DNA from: Phycisphaerales bacterium | Lineage (GTDB): Bacteria; Planctomycetota; Phycisphaerae; UBA1845 | Length of the DNA: 41,110 bases | Direction of reading: 5' to 3' | Assembly (NCBI GenBank): GCA_003597935.1 | Contig: QZJT01000022.1 | Span: 1-41,110, forward strand | Translations under genes and position numbers: made by a program | Shown here: piece after piece, positions 25,024 to 33,229 of the stretch | How positions within the stretch are numbered: position 1 is the stretch's first letter | Layout: each line of letters opens with the position of its first letter | Notes under the pieces: generated by a model | The model's input: only the letters and a program-made list of their open reading frames with translations | Told to the model about the DNA's origin: nothing | Database searches by the model: none

Positions 25024-25955
25024 CGGTGTTTCGCGCACTCGCAGCGGTCCCGGAGGCGGCGCTGGTCCTGGCCCTGCCGCCGTTGCTGCTGGGCATCATC
25101 GTGAAAACCAAAGCCTGGTTTGCCGGCCGAGTCGGGCCGCCCTGGCTCCAGCCCTACTACGACCTCCGCAAGCTCCTGCGCAAGGGCGCCGTCTACAGCC
25201 GGACGACGACGTGGGTTTTCCGCGCGGGTCCCGTCGTGAACCTCGCGGCGCTGCTCACGGCGGCCACGCTGACCCCGATCGTGTCGTCCAGTTCGCTGGT
25301 GGGGTTTGCCGGCGACGTGATCCTGGTGGCCTACCTGCTCGCCCTGGGGCGGATGTTCACGGTGCTTTCGGCCATGGACACAGGCAGCAGCTTCGAGGGC
25401 ATGGGCGCCTCACGAGAGGTGACGTTTGGCACGATGTCGGAACCGGCGCTGTTTCTCTCGCTGATTGTGCTGGCGATTGCCACGAAGAGCCTCCAGCTCA
25501 GCGAGATGGTCGGCCCGCAGCTATACGGCGCCTGGCACGCGGCAGGGCCGGCCATTCTGCTCGTGGTCGGGGCGCTGCTGATCGTGCTGCTCACGGAGAC
25601 CTGCCGCGTGCCGGTGGACGACCCGGCTACGCACCTGGAGCTGACGATGATCCACGAAGTCATGGTTCTGGACCATAGCGGACCGGACTTTGCGTTCATC
25701 ACATACGGGGCGGCTCTCAAGTTCCTGCTGTTAGGATCGATCCTGCTGCACGTCGCGCTTCCCCATCCGGGCTGGCCGTTGTGGGTCGATGCGCCGCTGC
25801 GGCTCGTCGAGCTGGCCGTATTGGCCGCGGTCGTCGGTGTGATCGAATCGTCCATGGCGCGACTGAGGCTGAACCGCGTGCCGTTGTTGCTGGCGGGCGC
25901 GACGGTGCTGGCGGCGCTGGCCGCGGTGCTGATCCTCACGGGGAGCACGTCATGA
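25020..25955 (+). CDS. hyfC: HyfC/HycD/NuoH-like membrane subunit
   Basis: GTG 25020, with GGAGG upstream, overlaps the previous stop (311 aa). It is a NuoH-family subunit with about eight helices. Family hallmarks include GPPWLQPYYDLRKLLRKG near residues 39-56 and TETCRVPVDDPATHLELTMI, then HEVMVLDHSG. These loops form the docking site for the soluble arm and the entry of the ion path. In complex I the homologue helps form the quinone chamber. The gene order B-C-E-F matches the hyf operon without hyfD. The stop forms an ATGA overlap with hyfE. Confidence 0.9.
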   Translation: MTVFRALAAVPEAALVLALPPLLLGIIVKTKAWFAGRVGPPWLQPYYDLRKLLRKGAVYSRTTTWVFRAGPVVNLAALLTAATLTPIVSSSSLVGFAGDVILVAYLLALGRMFTVLSAMDTGSSFEGMGASREVTFGTMSEPALFLSLIVLAIATKSLQLSEMVGPQLYGAWHAAGPAILLVVGALLIVLLTETCRVPVDDPATHLELTMIHEVMVLDHSGPDFAFITYGAALKFLLLGSILLHVALPHPGWPLWVDAPLRLVELAVLAAVVGVIESSMARLRLNRVPLLLAGATVLAALAAVLILTGSTS

Positions 25956-26614
25956 GCGCACAAACGGCGACGGACGGCGTCCTCGTTCTGGTGATCCTGC
26001 TCAATCTGGGCATGCTCGCGGTCAGCCGGCTGGCGACGGGAGTCCGGCTCTTCGCGCTCCAGAGCCTGCTGCTGGCGTTACTGCCTCTGGCCGAGGGGGC
26101 GTCGGAAACCGGGACTCCCGGAGTGCACGCCATCCTGATCGCCGGCGGCACCCTGGGGCTCAAGGTGGTCCTGATCCCCAGCGTTCTGCTCCGGATCATC
26201 CGCACCGGGGAGATTCACCGCGAGGTGGAGCCGTTCCTCGGCTTTGCGGCATCGGTGTTCGCGGGGGCATTGCTGGTGATCGGCAGCTTCGCCCTGGCGG
26301 CGCGTCTGCCGTTGCCGACGCCGCCGCTGTCGAAGCTGATTGTGCCCGTCGCCCTCTCTACGCTCCTGCTCGGATTGCTCACGCTCGTCAGCCGCCTCAA
26401 GGCCATCACCCAGGTGCTCGGTTTCCTGGTGCTTGAAAACGGCGTTTTCATCATGGGCCTGTTGCTGTTGAAACAGACGCCGCTTCTGGTGGAGCTGGGA
26501 ATCCTGCTCGACCTCTTCGTCGGCGTGTTCCTCATGGCGATTGTGGTGTATCACATTCGCCGCGAGTTCGACCACATGGATACGCACTTGCTCGATGCTC
26601 TCAAGGAATCCTGA
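25952..26614 (+). CDS. hyfE: HyfE-like membrane subunit
   Basis: ATG 25952 overlaps the hyfC stop (ATGA). The 220-aa product is close in length to E. coli HyfE. About six hydrophobic segments, with FLVLENGVFIMGLLLL and LGILLDLFVGVFLMAIVVYH near the C-terminus, match the HyfE/NuoK-like family, including a membrane Glu. It should form part of the antiporter array between HyfC and HyfF. The next gene starts one base after its stop. Confidence 0.88.
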   Translation: MSAQTATDGVLVLVILLNLGMLAVSRLATGVRLFALQSLLLALLPLAEGASETGTPGVHAILIAGGTLGLKVVLIPSVLLRIIRTGEIHREVEPFLGFAASVFAGALLVIGSFALAARLPLPTPPLSKLIVPVALSTLLLGLLTLVSRLKAITQVLGFLVLENGVFIMGLLLLKQTPLLVELGILLDLFVGVFLMAIVVYHIRREFDHMDTHLLDALKES

Positions 26615-26615
26615 A

Positions 26616-28109
26616 GTGACGCTGCTCCTTCTGGTCGCCGTTCCGCTGGTGTTCGGGGCCCTCTGCCTCGTGCTGCCGACGTCGCCGCTTCGCATGGCGG
26701 CACTGGTAGCGGGGGCTTGGGCCCATCTGGCAGTGGTGATCCGTTCCTGGCCGGCGGCCGAGGCCCCGGCAAACTACGAACTCGTCGGTCTGGACCCCCT
26801 TGGACATCTGTTTCTGACCCTTATCAGCGTTTTGTTCGCTGCTACAGCGGTGTACTTCGTCGGCTACCACCGGAAGAGATTGATCTCCCAACGGGTGTTT
26901 CAGGCATGCACCCTCGCGCTGCTCTCAGCGCTCACCGCCCTGTGCATCAGTCAGCACCTCGGCCTGCTGTGGGTGGCGTTGGAGTCGGCTTCATTGGCCG
27001 CGACTCCACTGATCTACTTTCGACTTGGTCCCAGGGCCCTGGAGGCAACCTGGAAGTTCCTGCTCATGAATTCGGTCGGCGTCGCGCTGGCCCTGCTGGG
27101 GATATTCAGTGTGGCCATCGCGACGACCCGGCACGATGGCGTGATCGTGCTCACCGTCGCGGATCTGGTCCGCCACGCGACGCGCCTCGACCCATCGTGG
27201 CTGCGGGTCGGGTTCCTGCTGGGCCTGGTGGGATTCGGCACCAAGATGGGACTGGCCCCCCTTCATAGCTGGAAGCCGGATGCCTACGGAGAGGCCCCCC
27301 CGCCCGTGGCGGCGCTGATGGCCGGCGGCGTGACCCTTGGCGCGTTTGCGGGGATCCTGCGCCTGTTCCAGGTGTGTTCGGCGGCGGGCCTTGGCGCGTT
27401 CGCCGGTTCGTGGCTGATCGCCTTCGGTCTGCTGTCCCTCGCGACGTCAGCCGTGTTCGTGGTGGGCAGTGTGGATTATCGGCGCCTCCTGGCCTACACG
27501 AGCGTGGAGCACATGGGCGTGCTCGTAGTCGGCGTCGGGCTGGGGGGGGCGGGCAGCTACGCCGGAATGTTGCACGCGATGCACAACATGCTGAACAAGG
27601 GTGCGTTGTTCTTTCTGGCGGGCTTCTTATGGCGGCTCCATGAGAGCAACAGGATCAGAGACGTTCGCGGAACGTTGAGGCGCAGTCCGCCGGCCGGGAT
27701 TCTTCTGTTGGCGGCGCTGTGCGCGACCTGTGGTCTGCCTCCGTTCGGGATGTTTTTCAGCGAACTGGGTATCGTTCTGGCGGCGGCGCAGGCCGGCCGC
27801 TGGTGGGTGTTGGGTCTTTTCGTACTGACGCTCGCCGTGGTGTTCGTGGGTGTGATGACGGCCGCGTTGCCGATGGTCTTCGGCGATCCGCCCGACGCGG
27901 CGGCCGTACGGCCGGAGCAGGCTCCGCTGCGGCCCTGGCGGCGGGTCACGATGCTCAGTGCCGCAGCAGTCCTGGTCGCGCTCGGTCTCGGACTCGGCGC
28001 CTGCCAGCCGCCGGCCGTGCGCGAGGCGCTCCTGCGGGCGGCGGATTCCGTCAACCGACCGCAGGCAGCGTCGGTTGCCGCGGCGAGCGTGACAAAGGTG
28101 CAACCGTGA
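26616..28109 (+). CDS. hyfF: HyfF/NuoN-like proton-translocating membrane subunit
   Basis: I choose GTG 26616, with AAGGA eight bases upstream; ATG 26595 is an alternative that would overlap hyfE. The 497-aa product is an antiporter-like subunit with Glu123 (WVALESASLAATPL), Lys210 (GFGTKMGLAPLHSWKPDAYG), LLAYTSVEHMGV and a Lys in HNMLNKGALFFLAG. Retention of these residues suggests a working ion channel. With HyfB it gives the complex two pumping modules. The stop overlaps the next start (GTGA). Confidence 0.88.
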   Translation: MTLLLLVAVPLVFGALCLVLPTSPLRMAALVAGAWAHLAVVIRSWPAAEAPANYELVGLDPLGHLFLTLISVLFAATAVYFVGYHRKRLISQRVFQACTLALLSALTALCISQHLGLLWVALESASLAATPLIYFRLGPRALEATWKFLLMNSVGVALALLGIFSVAIATTRHDGVIVLTVADLVRHATRLDPSWLRVGFLLGLVGFGTKMGLAPLHSWKPDAYGEAPPPVAALMAGGVTLGAFAGILRLFQVCSAAGLGAFAGSWLIAFGLLSLATSAVFVVGSVDYRRLLAYTSVEHMGVLVVGVGLGGAGSYAGMLHAMHNMLNKGALFFLAGFLWRLHESNRIRDVRGTLRRSPPAGILLLAALCATCGLPPFGMFFSELGIVLAAAQAGRWWVLGLFVLTLAVVFVGVMTAALPMVFGDPPDAAAVRPEQAPLRPWRRVTMLSAAAVLVALGLGLGACQPPAVREALLRAADSVNRPQAASVAAASVTKVQP

Positions 28110-29659
28110 ACGGTAGCGGCGGATGGCTGCACGTACGCCCGGGAAGCGCGGTGGACATCGCCGCCATCCCGTCGATTCCGCCGGAGACGTTCGCCAGCCA
28201 CGTGGTGGCGGGGCGCGGGCGCGGGGGACGCCTGGCCCACCTCTTCGGCCGGCGCGTGTCGGTGGACACGGTCCGTCTCTATGCGCTGCTGGCCTGCGAT
28301 TCGGCGAGCCGGTTTGAAGTCTGCTCCAGCGACGTGCAGCGCACGGCGTCCGGCGGAACCTCGGGGCCGGCCTACCCATCGATGACCCCCCATTGGCCGG
28401 CGGCGCAGGCCTTGGAGCGAGAGATCGCCGAACAGTTCGGCGTACACCCGCTCGGACATCCGTGGCTGAAACCCTTGCGGTATCACGCTTCTGATGATGG
28501 AACACCGGCGCCCTGGGGCCCTTTCGACCCGGCCCGGGCGATCCCAGGGAACTGCGAGTTCTATCGCGTCGAAGGCGAGGAGGTCCACGAGGTGGCGGTG
28601 GGACCGGTCCACGCCGGGGTCATCGAGCCCGGACACTTCCGCTTCCAATGCCACGGCGAGGAAGTGCTGCACCTGGAGATCATGCTCGGGTACCAGCACC
28701 GTGGCGCAGAGCGGCTTCTGCTTCACCCCAACGCGGCGCGCTCGGCGATCGTCGCCGAGACCATCGCGGGCGATGCGTCGATCGGTCATGCGACGGCGTA
28801 TTGTGCGGCGCTTGAGGCCCTGGCCGGCGCCAAAGTCAGTTTGCGGTCGGCGGCGATTCGCGGCATCGCGCTGGAGCTGGAGCGGCTGGCCAATCACGTC
28901 GGCGACCTGGGAGCGCTGTGTACGGACGTGGCGTTCCTGCCCTGTTCCGCGTACCTCGGCCGTCTGCGCGGCGAGTACCTGAATCTGACTCTTGAAATCT
29001 GCGGCAACCGCTTCGGCCGCAATCTGCTCCGCCCCGGGGGGGTACGGTTCGATATTCCGGCCGCAAGCGCGGAGCGCCTGCGGAAGAGACTGGAGGCCCT
29101 GCAGCGCGAGACCCTCGAAGTGCTCGACCTGATGTTCTCTCAATCGTCGGTGCTGGCGCGTTTCGAGGGCGTGGGGGTGCTGACGGAGGAGCAGGCGGAC
29201 GAGATCGGCATGGTGGGTCCGGCCGCTCGTGCGTGCGGCTGCCGACGAGACGTGCGTTGCGATCACCCTCACGGGATCTTCCAGTTCAGCCACATACCGA
29301 TCGCGGTGGAGACGACGGGAGACGTGTACGCCCGAGCAGTCGTCCGCCGGCTTGAAGTGCAGCGATCACTTGAGTTCCTGCTGGAATGGCTCGGGAACAT
29401 ACCCTCCGGCAACACGTTCTCGCGGCCCGGCGCCATGAAGCCCAGTGCCATGGCATTCGGCGTTTCGGAGACGTGGCGCGGGGAAGCCATGTATGTCGCG
29501 TTCAGCGACGAGGCGGGCAGGCTGGCCTTCGTCAAGGCGAAAGACCCGTCGATTCACAACTGGTTCGGCCTGGCGCTGGCGCTGCGGGGCATGGCAATCT
29601 CGGATTTCCCCGTGTGCAACAAGAGCTTCAACTTGAGTTATGCGGGGCACGACCTGTAG
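28106..29659 (+). CDS. hyfG: Ehr-type large subunit (HyfG/HycE-like NuoC-NuoD fusion) lacking NiFe cysteines
   Basis: GTG 28106 overlaps the hyfF stop (517 aa). Residues about 40-125 are NuoC-like (EREIAEQFGVHPLGHPWLKP) and about 165-517 NuoD/HycE-like (VGPVHAGVIEPGHFRFQ, YQHRGAERLL). In [NiFe] hydrogenases the first nickel CxxC lies in a motif like ERVCGICGFAH; here it reads ETIAGDASIGH (218-228), with both Cys replaced by Ala. The C-terminal CxxC is also broken: DFPVCNKSFNLSYAGHDL (500-517) has only one Cys. The subunit therefore cannot bind a normal NiFe centre. This is the pattern of energy-converting-hydrogenase-related (Ehr) complexes, whose substrate is unknown. The hyfG symbol is by homology only. 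Confidence 0.88.
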   Translation: MNGSGGWLHVRPGSAVDIAAIPSIPPETFASHVVAGRGRGGRLAHLFGRRVSVDTVRLYALLACDSASRFEVCSSDVQRTASGGTSGPAYPSMTPHWPAAQALEREIAEQFGVHPLGHPWLKPLRYHASDDGTPAPWGPFDPARAIPGNCEFYRVEGEEVHEVAVGPVHAGVIEPGHFRFQCHGEEVLHLEIMLGYQHRGAERLLLHPNAARSAIVAETIAGDASIGHATAYCAALEALAGAKVSLRSAAIRGIALELERLANHVGDLGALCTDVAFLPCSAYLGRLRGEYLNLTLEICGNRFGRNLLRPGGVRFDIPAASAERLRKRLEALQRETLEVLDLMFSQSSVLARFEGVGVLTEEQADEIGMVGPAARACGCRRDVRCDHPHGIFQFSHIPIAVETTGDVYARAVVRRLEVQRSLEFLLEWLGNIPSGNTFSRPGAMKPSAMAFGVSETWRGEAMYVAFSDEAGRLAFVKAKDPSIHNWFGLALALRGMAISDFPVCNKSFNLSYAGHDL

Positions 29660-29776
29660 CCGGGCCCCGGCGAAGCGGCGTCGGTTGAGATAGATGTTGT
29701 GTGATTGCGGCCGATGGACTAACATAAGACACGACTCAGGCGAATGGCGGAAGGTCACGACAAGCGGAGCAGACTG

Positions 29777-30082
29777 ATGGGTGGGCAATCTGAGAACGGC
29801 ATCCGCCAGCAGGCCGAATTCCCGGCCGTTGAAAACCGCCAGGCGGATCCGGCCATTCAAAAGGTGTATTGGTTCCCCCATGCCATGGAGGTTCGGCTGG
29901 TCGAAACATCGCCTGATGTCCCGTCCAGCGAGGATTTGACGGTCCATCCGTTCTACTTCCGTCCCGCTCCGCAGGACCGGTTGCCCGCCCCATCGGCGAT
30001 CGCCCTGATCCGTCCGGAAGAAGCCCATCGGACGCGGCTGCCGGACGGCTGGGGCGGCTGGAACGATGCCGTTGAGCTGTGA
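29777..30082 (+). CDS. Small conserved-looking protein of unknown function within the Ehr operon
   Basis: I choose ATG 29777 with GGAG seven bases upstream (101 aa); ATG 29744 would add 11 residues. The frame has a coding-like composition unlike the spacer around it, including KVYWFPHAMEVRLVETSP, LTVHPFYFRPAPQDRLPAPS and AIALIRPEE, and ends LPDGWGGWNDAVEL. No signal peptide, membrane helix or Cys motif is visible, so it is probably cytoplasmic. It sits where accessory subunits of Hyf-like operons can occur, between the large and small redox subunits, and may be a complex-specific assembly or peripheral protein. I do not recognise a named family. Confidence 0.6.
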   Translation: MGGQSENGIRQQAEFPAVENRQADPAIQKVYWFPHAMEVRLVETSPDVPSSEDLTVHPFYFRPAPQDRLPAPSAIALIRPEEAHRTRLPDGWGGWNDAVEL

Positions 30083-30204
30083 GGCAACCATGACGTGGCG
30101 TGAAGCCTTCCTGCGGCAGACCTGGCGCGGAATCCGCGAATGGTGAAGCTCGACATGCTCGTCCGGGCACTTCTGTACATTCTCGAGTAAGCGGAGCGGA
30201 ACGC

Positions 30205-30972
30205 GTGCTGCAAATCCTGAGGACCCGGCTTCATCAGGGGCATCGCACCACCAGGTTTCCGCTGGAGTTGCCCACGCTGCCCGATCGCTATCGCGGCCGG
30301 CCTGGAATCGACCCGTCCCGATGTCCCGAGGATTGCCGGGCGTGCGTCGAATCCTGTCCCACCCAGGCCATCAGCGTGGACGGCGGCCTGGAACTCGACC
30401 TCGGCCGCTGCCTGTTCTGCACCGAATGCGTCGACGCATGCCCCGAAGGCGCCGTGCGCTACACTCATGACCATCGTCTGGCCGCCTCGCGCCGTGCCGA
30501 CCTGGTGCTCAGCGGCGGCGAACTGAAGCTGGCGCAGCGCATGGCCGACGATCTTCATCGGATTCTCGGCCGCGCCCTGCACTTGCGCGAGGTCTGCGCG
30601 GGAAGCTGCAACGCCTGCGACCTCGACACCAACGTGTTGAACACGGTGGGCTGGGACCTGTCGCGTTTTGGAATCCAGTTCGTCGCTTCGCCTCGCCACG
30701 CGGACGGGCTGGTCGTGACGGGTGCGATTTCCCGCAACATGCACGCCGCCCTGCTGAGCACTTACGAGGCGGTGCCGAAACCGCGGATCGTCATTGCCGT
30801 CGGCGCTTGCGCCATCAGCGGCGGGCCCTTCGCCGGCAGTCCGGAGGTCAACAATGGCGTCGAAGGCGTCCTTCCCGTCGATCTCTACGTTCCCGGTTGC
30901 CCGCCCCACCCGCTGACGATTCTGGACGGGTTGCTTCGCCTCATCGGGCGGATGCCTCCCGTGGCGGGGTGA
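30205..30972 (+). CDS. hyfI: Fused ferredoxin / NuoB-like small subunit of the Ehr-type complex
   Basis: GTG 30205, with GGAG upstream, gives 255 aa. Residues 36-85 form a two-cluster ferredoxin: C40, C44, C47 and C51 (CX3CX2CX3CP), then C69, C72, C75 and C79 (CX2CX2CX3CP). Residues about 97-250 are NuoB/hydrogenase-small-subunit-like. Candidate ligands for the N2/proximal 4Fe-4S cluster are C135 and C138 (GSCNACD), C202 (GACAISGG) and C232 (PGCPPHP). Electron wiring therefore looks complete even though the large subunit lacks nickel ligands. The fusion replaces separate HyfH and HyfI proteins. The stop abuts the third EIIA gene, with a GTG at 30969 overlapping it. Confidence 0.85.
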   Translation: MLQILRTRLHQGHRTTRFPLELPTLPDRYRGRPGIDPSRCPEDCRACVESCPTQAISVDGGLELDLGRCLFCTECVDACPEGAVRYTHDHRLAASRRADLVLSGGELKLAQRMADDLHRILGRALHLREVCAGSCNACDLDTNVLNTVGWDLSRFGIQFVASPRHADGLVVTGAISRNMHAALLSTYEAVPKPRIVIAVGACAISGGPFAGSPEVNNGVEGVLPVDLYVPGCPPHPLTILDGLLRLIGRMPPVAG

Positions 30973-30977
30973 TCCGC

Positions 30978-31670
30978 ATGCCTCGAACGGTACTCTCCAT
31001 GGCAGATGTCGCCTCGGCGCTCGGGCTTGACGTGCGCGCGGTGGAGCGGCTCGCGCAGAGCGGTGACCTGCCGGGACGAAAGGTCGAGGGCGCGTGGCGG
31101 TTCCGGTCCGCCGAAGTCGCCGATTGGGCCGGGCGGCACCTGGGTTTCCTCCGGGGGCGCGACCTCAAGAGACGGCCAGCGCCCGGTGCTGAGCTTCTGG
31201 TCCACCTGGCCCTGGATGAGGAAACGGTGGCGGTTCCCCTTGCAGCCACGACTCGCAGGTCCATCCTGAGCCAACTGGTTGAATTGGCTGATCGCAGCGG
31301 TCGGATTACCGATGCGCGCGGTCTGTTGGACGCGGTCGTCGAGCGTGAAAAGCAGCAGTCCACCGCGCTGCCGGGCGGCATCGCCATCCCACACTGTTCG
31401 CAGGTGGGGACGTACGTGCAGGAGCGGCCGATCCTCGCGGCGGGTCGAGCAGACCACGGCATTCCCTTCGGAGACCCGGCCGGACGCCTCACGGACCTGT
31501 TCTTCCTTCTTTGCTGCACGAGCTATCGGCAGCACCTCTTGTACCTTGGGCGGCTGAGTCGTCTGCTTTCCGACGCAGCGGTGCTCGACAAGTTGAGGGC
31601 TGTCGATACGGCCCGGAAGTTCGTTGGCGCCCTTTGCGAAGCGGAAGAGGCGCTTTGCGCGGTCGATTAG
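30978..31670 (+). CDS. Excisionase-type HTH fused to PTS EIIA domain, copy 3
   Basis: The start is ATG 30978; GTG 30969 would overlap the previous stop in the GTGA manner seen elsewhere in this operon. The product is 230 aa. HTH residues about 5-52 (LSMADVASALGLDVRAVERL, with WRFRSAEVADWAGRH) precede an EIIA domain with STALPGGIAIPHCSQ (128-142), in which His139 is the phospho-acceptor. It is more diverged from copies 1 and 2 than they are from each other. The three EIIA-HTH genes bracket the operon, the first two at the front and this one at the end. No transporter or HPr is seen, again favouring regulation. Confidence 0.83.
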   Translation: MPRTVLSMADVASALGLDVRAVERLAQSGDLPGRKVEGAWRFRSAEVADWAGRHLGFLRGRDLKRRPAPGAELLVHLALDEETVAVPLAATTRRSILSQLVELADRSGRITDARGLLDAVVEREKQQSTALPGGIAIPHCSQVGTYVQERPILAAGRADHGIPFGDPAGRLTDLFFLLCCTSYRQHLLYLGRLSRLLSDAAVLDKLRAVDTARKFVGALCEAEEALCAVD

Positions 31671-31683
31671 CGCACCGCTCCAG

Positions 31684-31727
31684 AAAAAACCGGCGGGCCT
31701 GAGCGCGTGAAGCGCCCAGGCCCGCCG
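31684..31727 (-). terminator. Rho-independent terminator of the Cys-rich repeat gene
   Basis: CGGCGGGCCTG (31691-31701) pairs perfectly with CAGGCCCGCCG (31717-31727), with inner GCGC pairing. On the minus strand the stem is followed by TTTTTT (plus-strand A-run 31684-31689). It lies just beyond the stop of the minus-strand gene 31754-32806. It may also weakly stop the Ehr operon from the other side, although no T-run is present in that direction. Confidence 0.85.
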
Positions 31728-31753
31728 TGGTTCAGTCGTGTTCGTCAGGCCGA

Positions 31754-32806
31754 TCAATCCTCACACGGATCGTCCTCGCACTTCTCTTCCGCCAGCCACT
31801 CACCGCGCCAGTGGTCGCACATCCGCTCGGTGGTGTCCACGCAGTGGCCGTGACGCAGGCAGCAGGCGCCCAGCTCCGGCTGCTCGCAGACGACGTTTTC
31901 ACAGGCCTCGTCCGGCGTGAACTGGCCGTGGGCCATCTCGCACATCCGCTCGGTCGCTTCGATGCACCGGCCGTCCGGCAGGCAGCAGGCGCCCCGCTGC
32001 GGCTGCTCGCACTCCACTTCCTCGCACGCCTCGTCCGGGTGGAACTCGCCATGCGCCATCTCGCACAGCCGCTCCGTCGCCTCGATGCACCGGCCGTTGG
32101 GCAGGCAGCACGCCCCACGCTCGGGCTGCTCGCACTCCACCTCTTCGCACGCCTTTTCGGGGTTGAACTGGCCGTGGGCCATCTCGCACATCCGCTCCGT
32201 CGACTCGACGCAGTGCCCCGACGGCAGGCAGCACGCCCCGCGGACGGGCTGCTTGCACTCAACGTCCTCGCAGGCCATTTCCGGGTTGAACTGGCCGCGC
32301 ATCATCTGGCACTTGCCCTCGGTCGTCTCCTTGCAACGGCCGTTGGGCAGGCAGCACGCCCCGCGCACCGGCTGCTCGCACTCCACGTCCTCGCAGGCGT
32401 CGTCCGGGTGGAACTCGCCGTGGAACCGGGCGCACATGTCCTCGGTCAGTTCCTTGCAGCGGCCGTCGCGCAGACAGCACGCGCCGCGGACGGGCTGCTC
32501 ACACACGACGTTCTCGCACTCCTCCTCCGGCGTGAACTCTCCGCGGAAGCGCTCGCAGACGCCCTCGGTCGTCTGGATGCACCGGCCGTCCGGCAGGCAA
32601 CACGCCCCCAGCACAGGCGGCTCGCAGGAGACGTTCTCGCAACTGCGGGCGTGCAGCGGCCGGCCGCCCCGGTCGAGGCAGGTGCGCACGTCCAGCACGA
32701 AGCACTCGTTCTCGATGCAGCAGGCCCGCTCGAACTTGTGCTGAGCCTGCGCCTGGCTCGCCCAGGCGGCCACGACCACGATCCCCAATGCCATCACTTT
32801 TGACAT
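31754..32806 (-). CDS. Secreted Cys-rich protein of eight 41-residue six-cysteine repeats
   Basis: ATG 32806 has GGAGGG eight bases upstream, and a promoter is visible at 32955-32984. The 350-aa product has a signal peptide ending AQA and then eight tandem repeats of about 41 residues. The consensus is GACCLPDGRCIEATERMCEM, then a Gly-Gln/Glu-Phe turn, Cys, ENVVC and EQP. Each repeat has six Cys, about 48 in total, so many disulfides are expected in an extracytoplasmic protein. Repeats 4-7 are the most alike, suggesting recent internal duplication; the first and last are diverged. Similar GACC repeats are frequent in planctomycete secreted proteins. The function is unknown; a cell-surface structural or binding role is an inference. 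Confidence 0.85.
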   Translation of the reverse strand: MSKVMALGIVVVAAWASQAQAQHKFERACCIENECFVLDVRTCLDRGGRPLHARSCENVSCEPPVLGACCLPDGRCIQTTEGVCERFRGEFTPEEECENVVCEQPVRGACCLRDGRCKELTEDMCARFHGEFHPDDACEDVECEQPVRGACCLPNGRCKETTEGKCQMMRGQFNPEMACEDVECKQPVRGACCLPSGHCVESTERMCEMAHGQFNPEKACEEVECEQPERGACCLPNGRCIEATERLCEMAHGEFHPDEACEEVECEQPQRGACCLPDGRCIEATERMCEMAHGQFTPDEACENVVCEQPELGACCLRHGHCVDTTERMCDHWRGEWLAEEKCEDDPCED

Positions 32807-32946
32807 GGTCTACCCTCCGCTTTCCTTTCGTTGGTTGGGAACCCCTCAGCGGTGGAACCGGCATGGCCGACGGACGCTGAAGCTGCCACCCCCCCCCGGT
32901 TGGAAGCGTCGACGCCGCCCGCGCTACGACTGCCGCTCCGTTCGCC

Positions 32947-32984
32947 GAATCGCGATTCTACCCACGGCGCCGGCGAGCCGTCAA
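32947..32984 (-). promoter_or_regulatory. Sigma-70-like promoter of the Cys-rich gene with palindromic overlap
   Basis: On the minus strand, TTGACG (32979-32984) and TAGAAT (32955-32960) are separated by 18 bp. This gives a predicted start near 32948 and a leader of about 142 nt. A perfect 12-bp palindrome GAATCGCGATTC (32947-32958) overlaps the -10 element and could be an operator. Confidence 0.6.
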
Positions 32985-33116
32985 TGGGGGGGTAGAGTCC
33001 GGGACGCCAGGGTGCGTCACAGCAGCGGCCGATGTCCCCAGGACCACCCGATGGGGACGCCGGGCTGAGGCACACGCCCTGTCGTCGGTGAACGCCGTTG
33101 CCAGGCAGACTACGCG

Positions 33117-33229
33117 TAGGCTTCAAGCCTGCGGCTCGCTCGGAGGAGCGACCGATACCGTCACGCGCCCCGTGTCGCCCCATGTGCGTGACACGCGGCT
33201 CGCTCACAGGAACAGCCGATTCCGTCTCC
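33117..33229. repeat. Two partial copies of the GGCTCGCC/CCGATTCCG repeat end
   Basis: GCGGCTCGCT at 33131-33140 and 33195-33204 are each followed, about ten bases later, by CCGATACCGTC or CCGATTCCGTC. The first is preceded by GTAGGCTTCAAGCC. The same order of blocks forms the right end of the copy at 40846-40993. Confidence 0.55.

Noticed and set aside
21344-31670. Annotation as a working formate hydrogenlyase or group 4 [NiFe] hydrogenase
   Set aside because: Both nickel-binding CxxC pairs are missing from the large subunit and no formate dehydrogenase or maturation genes are present.
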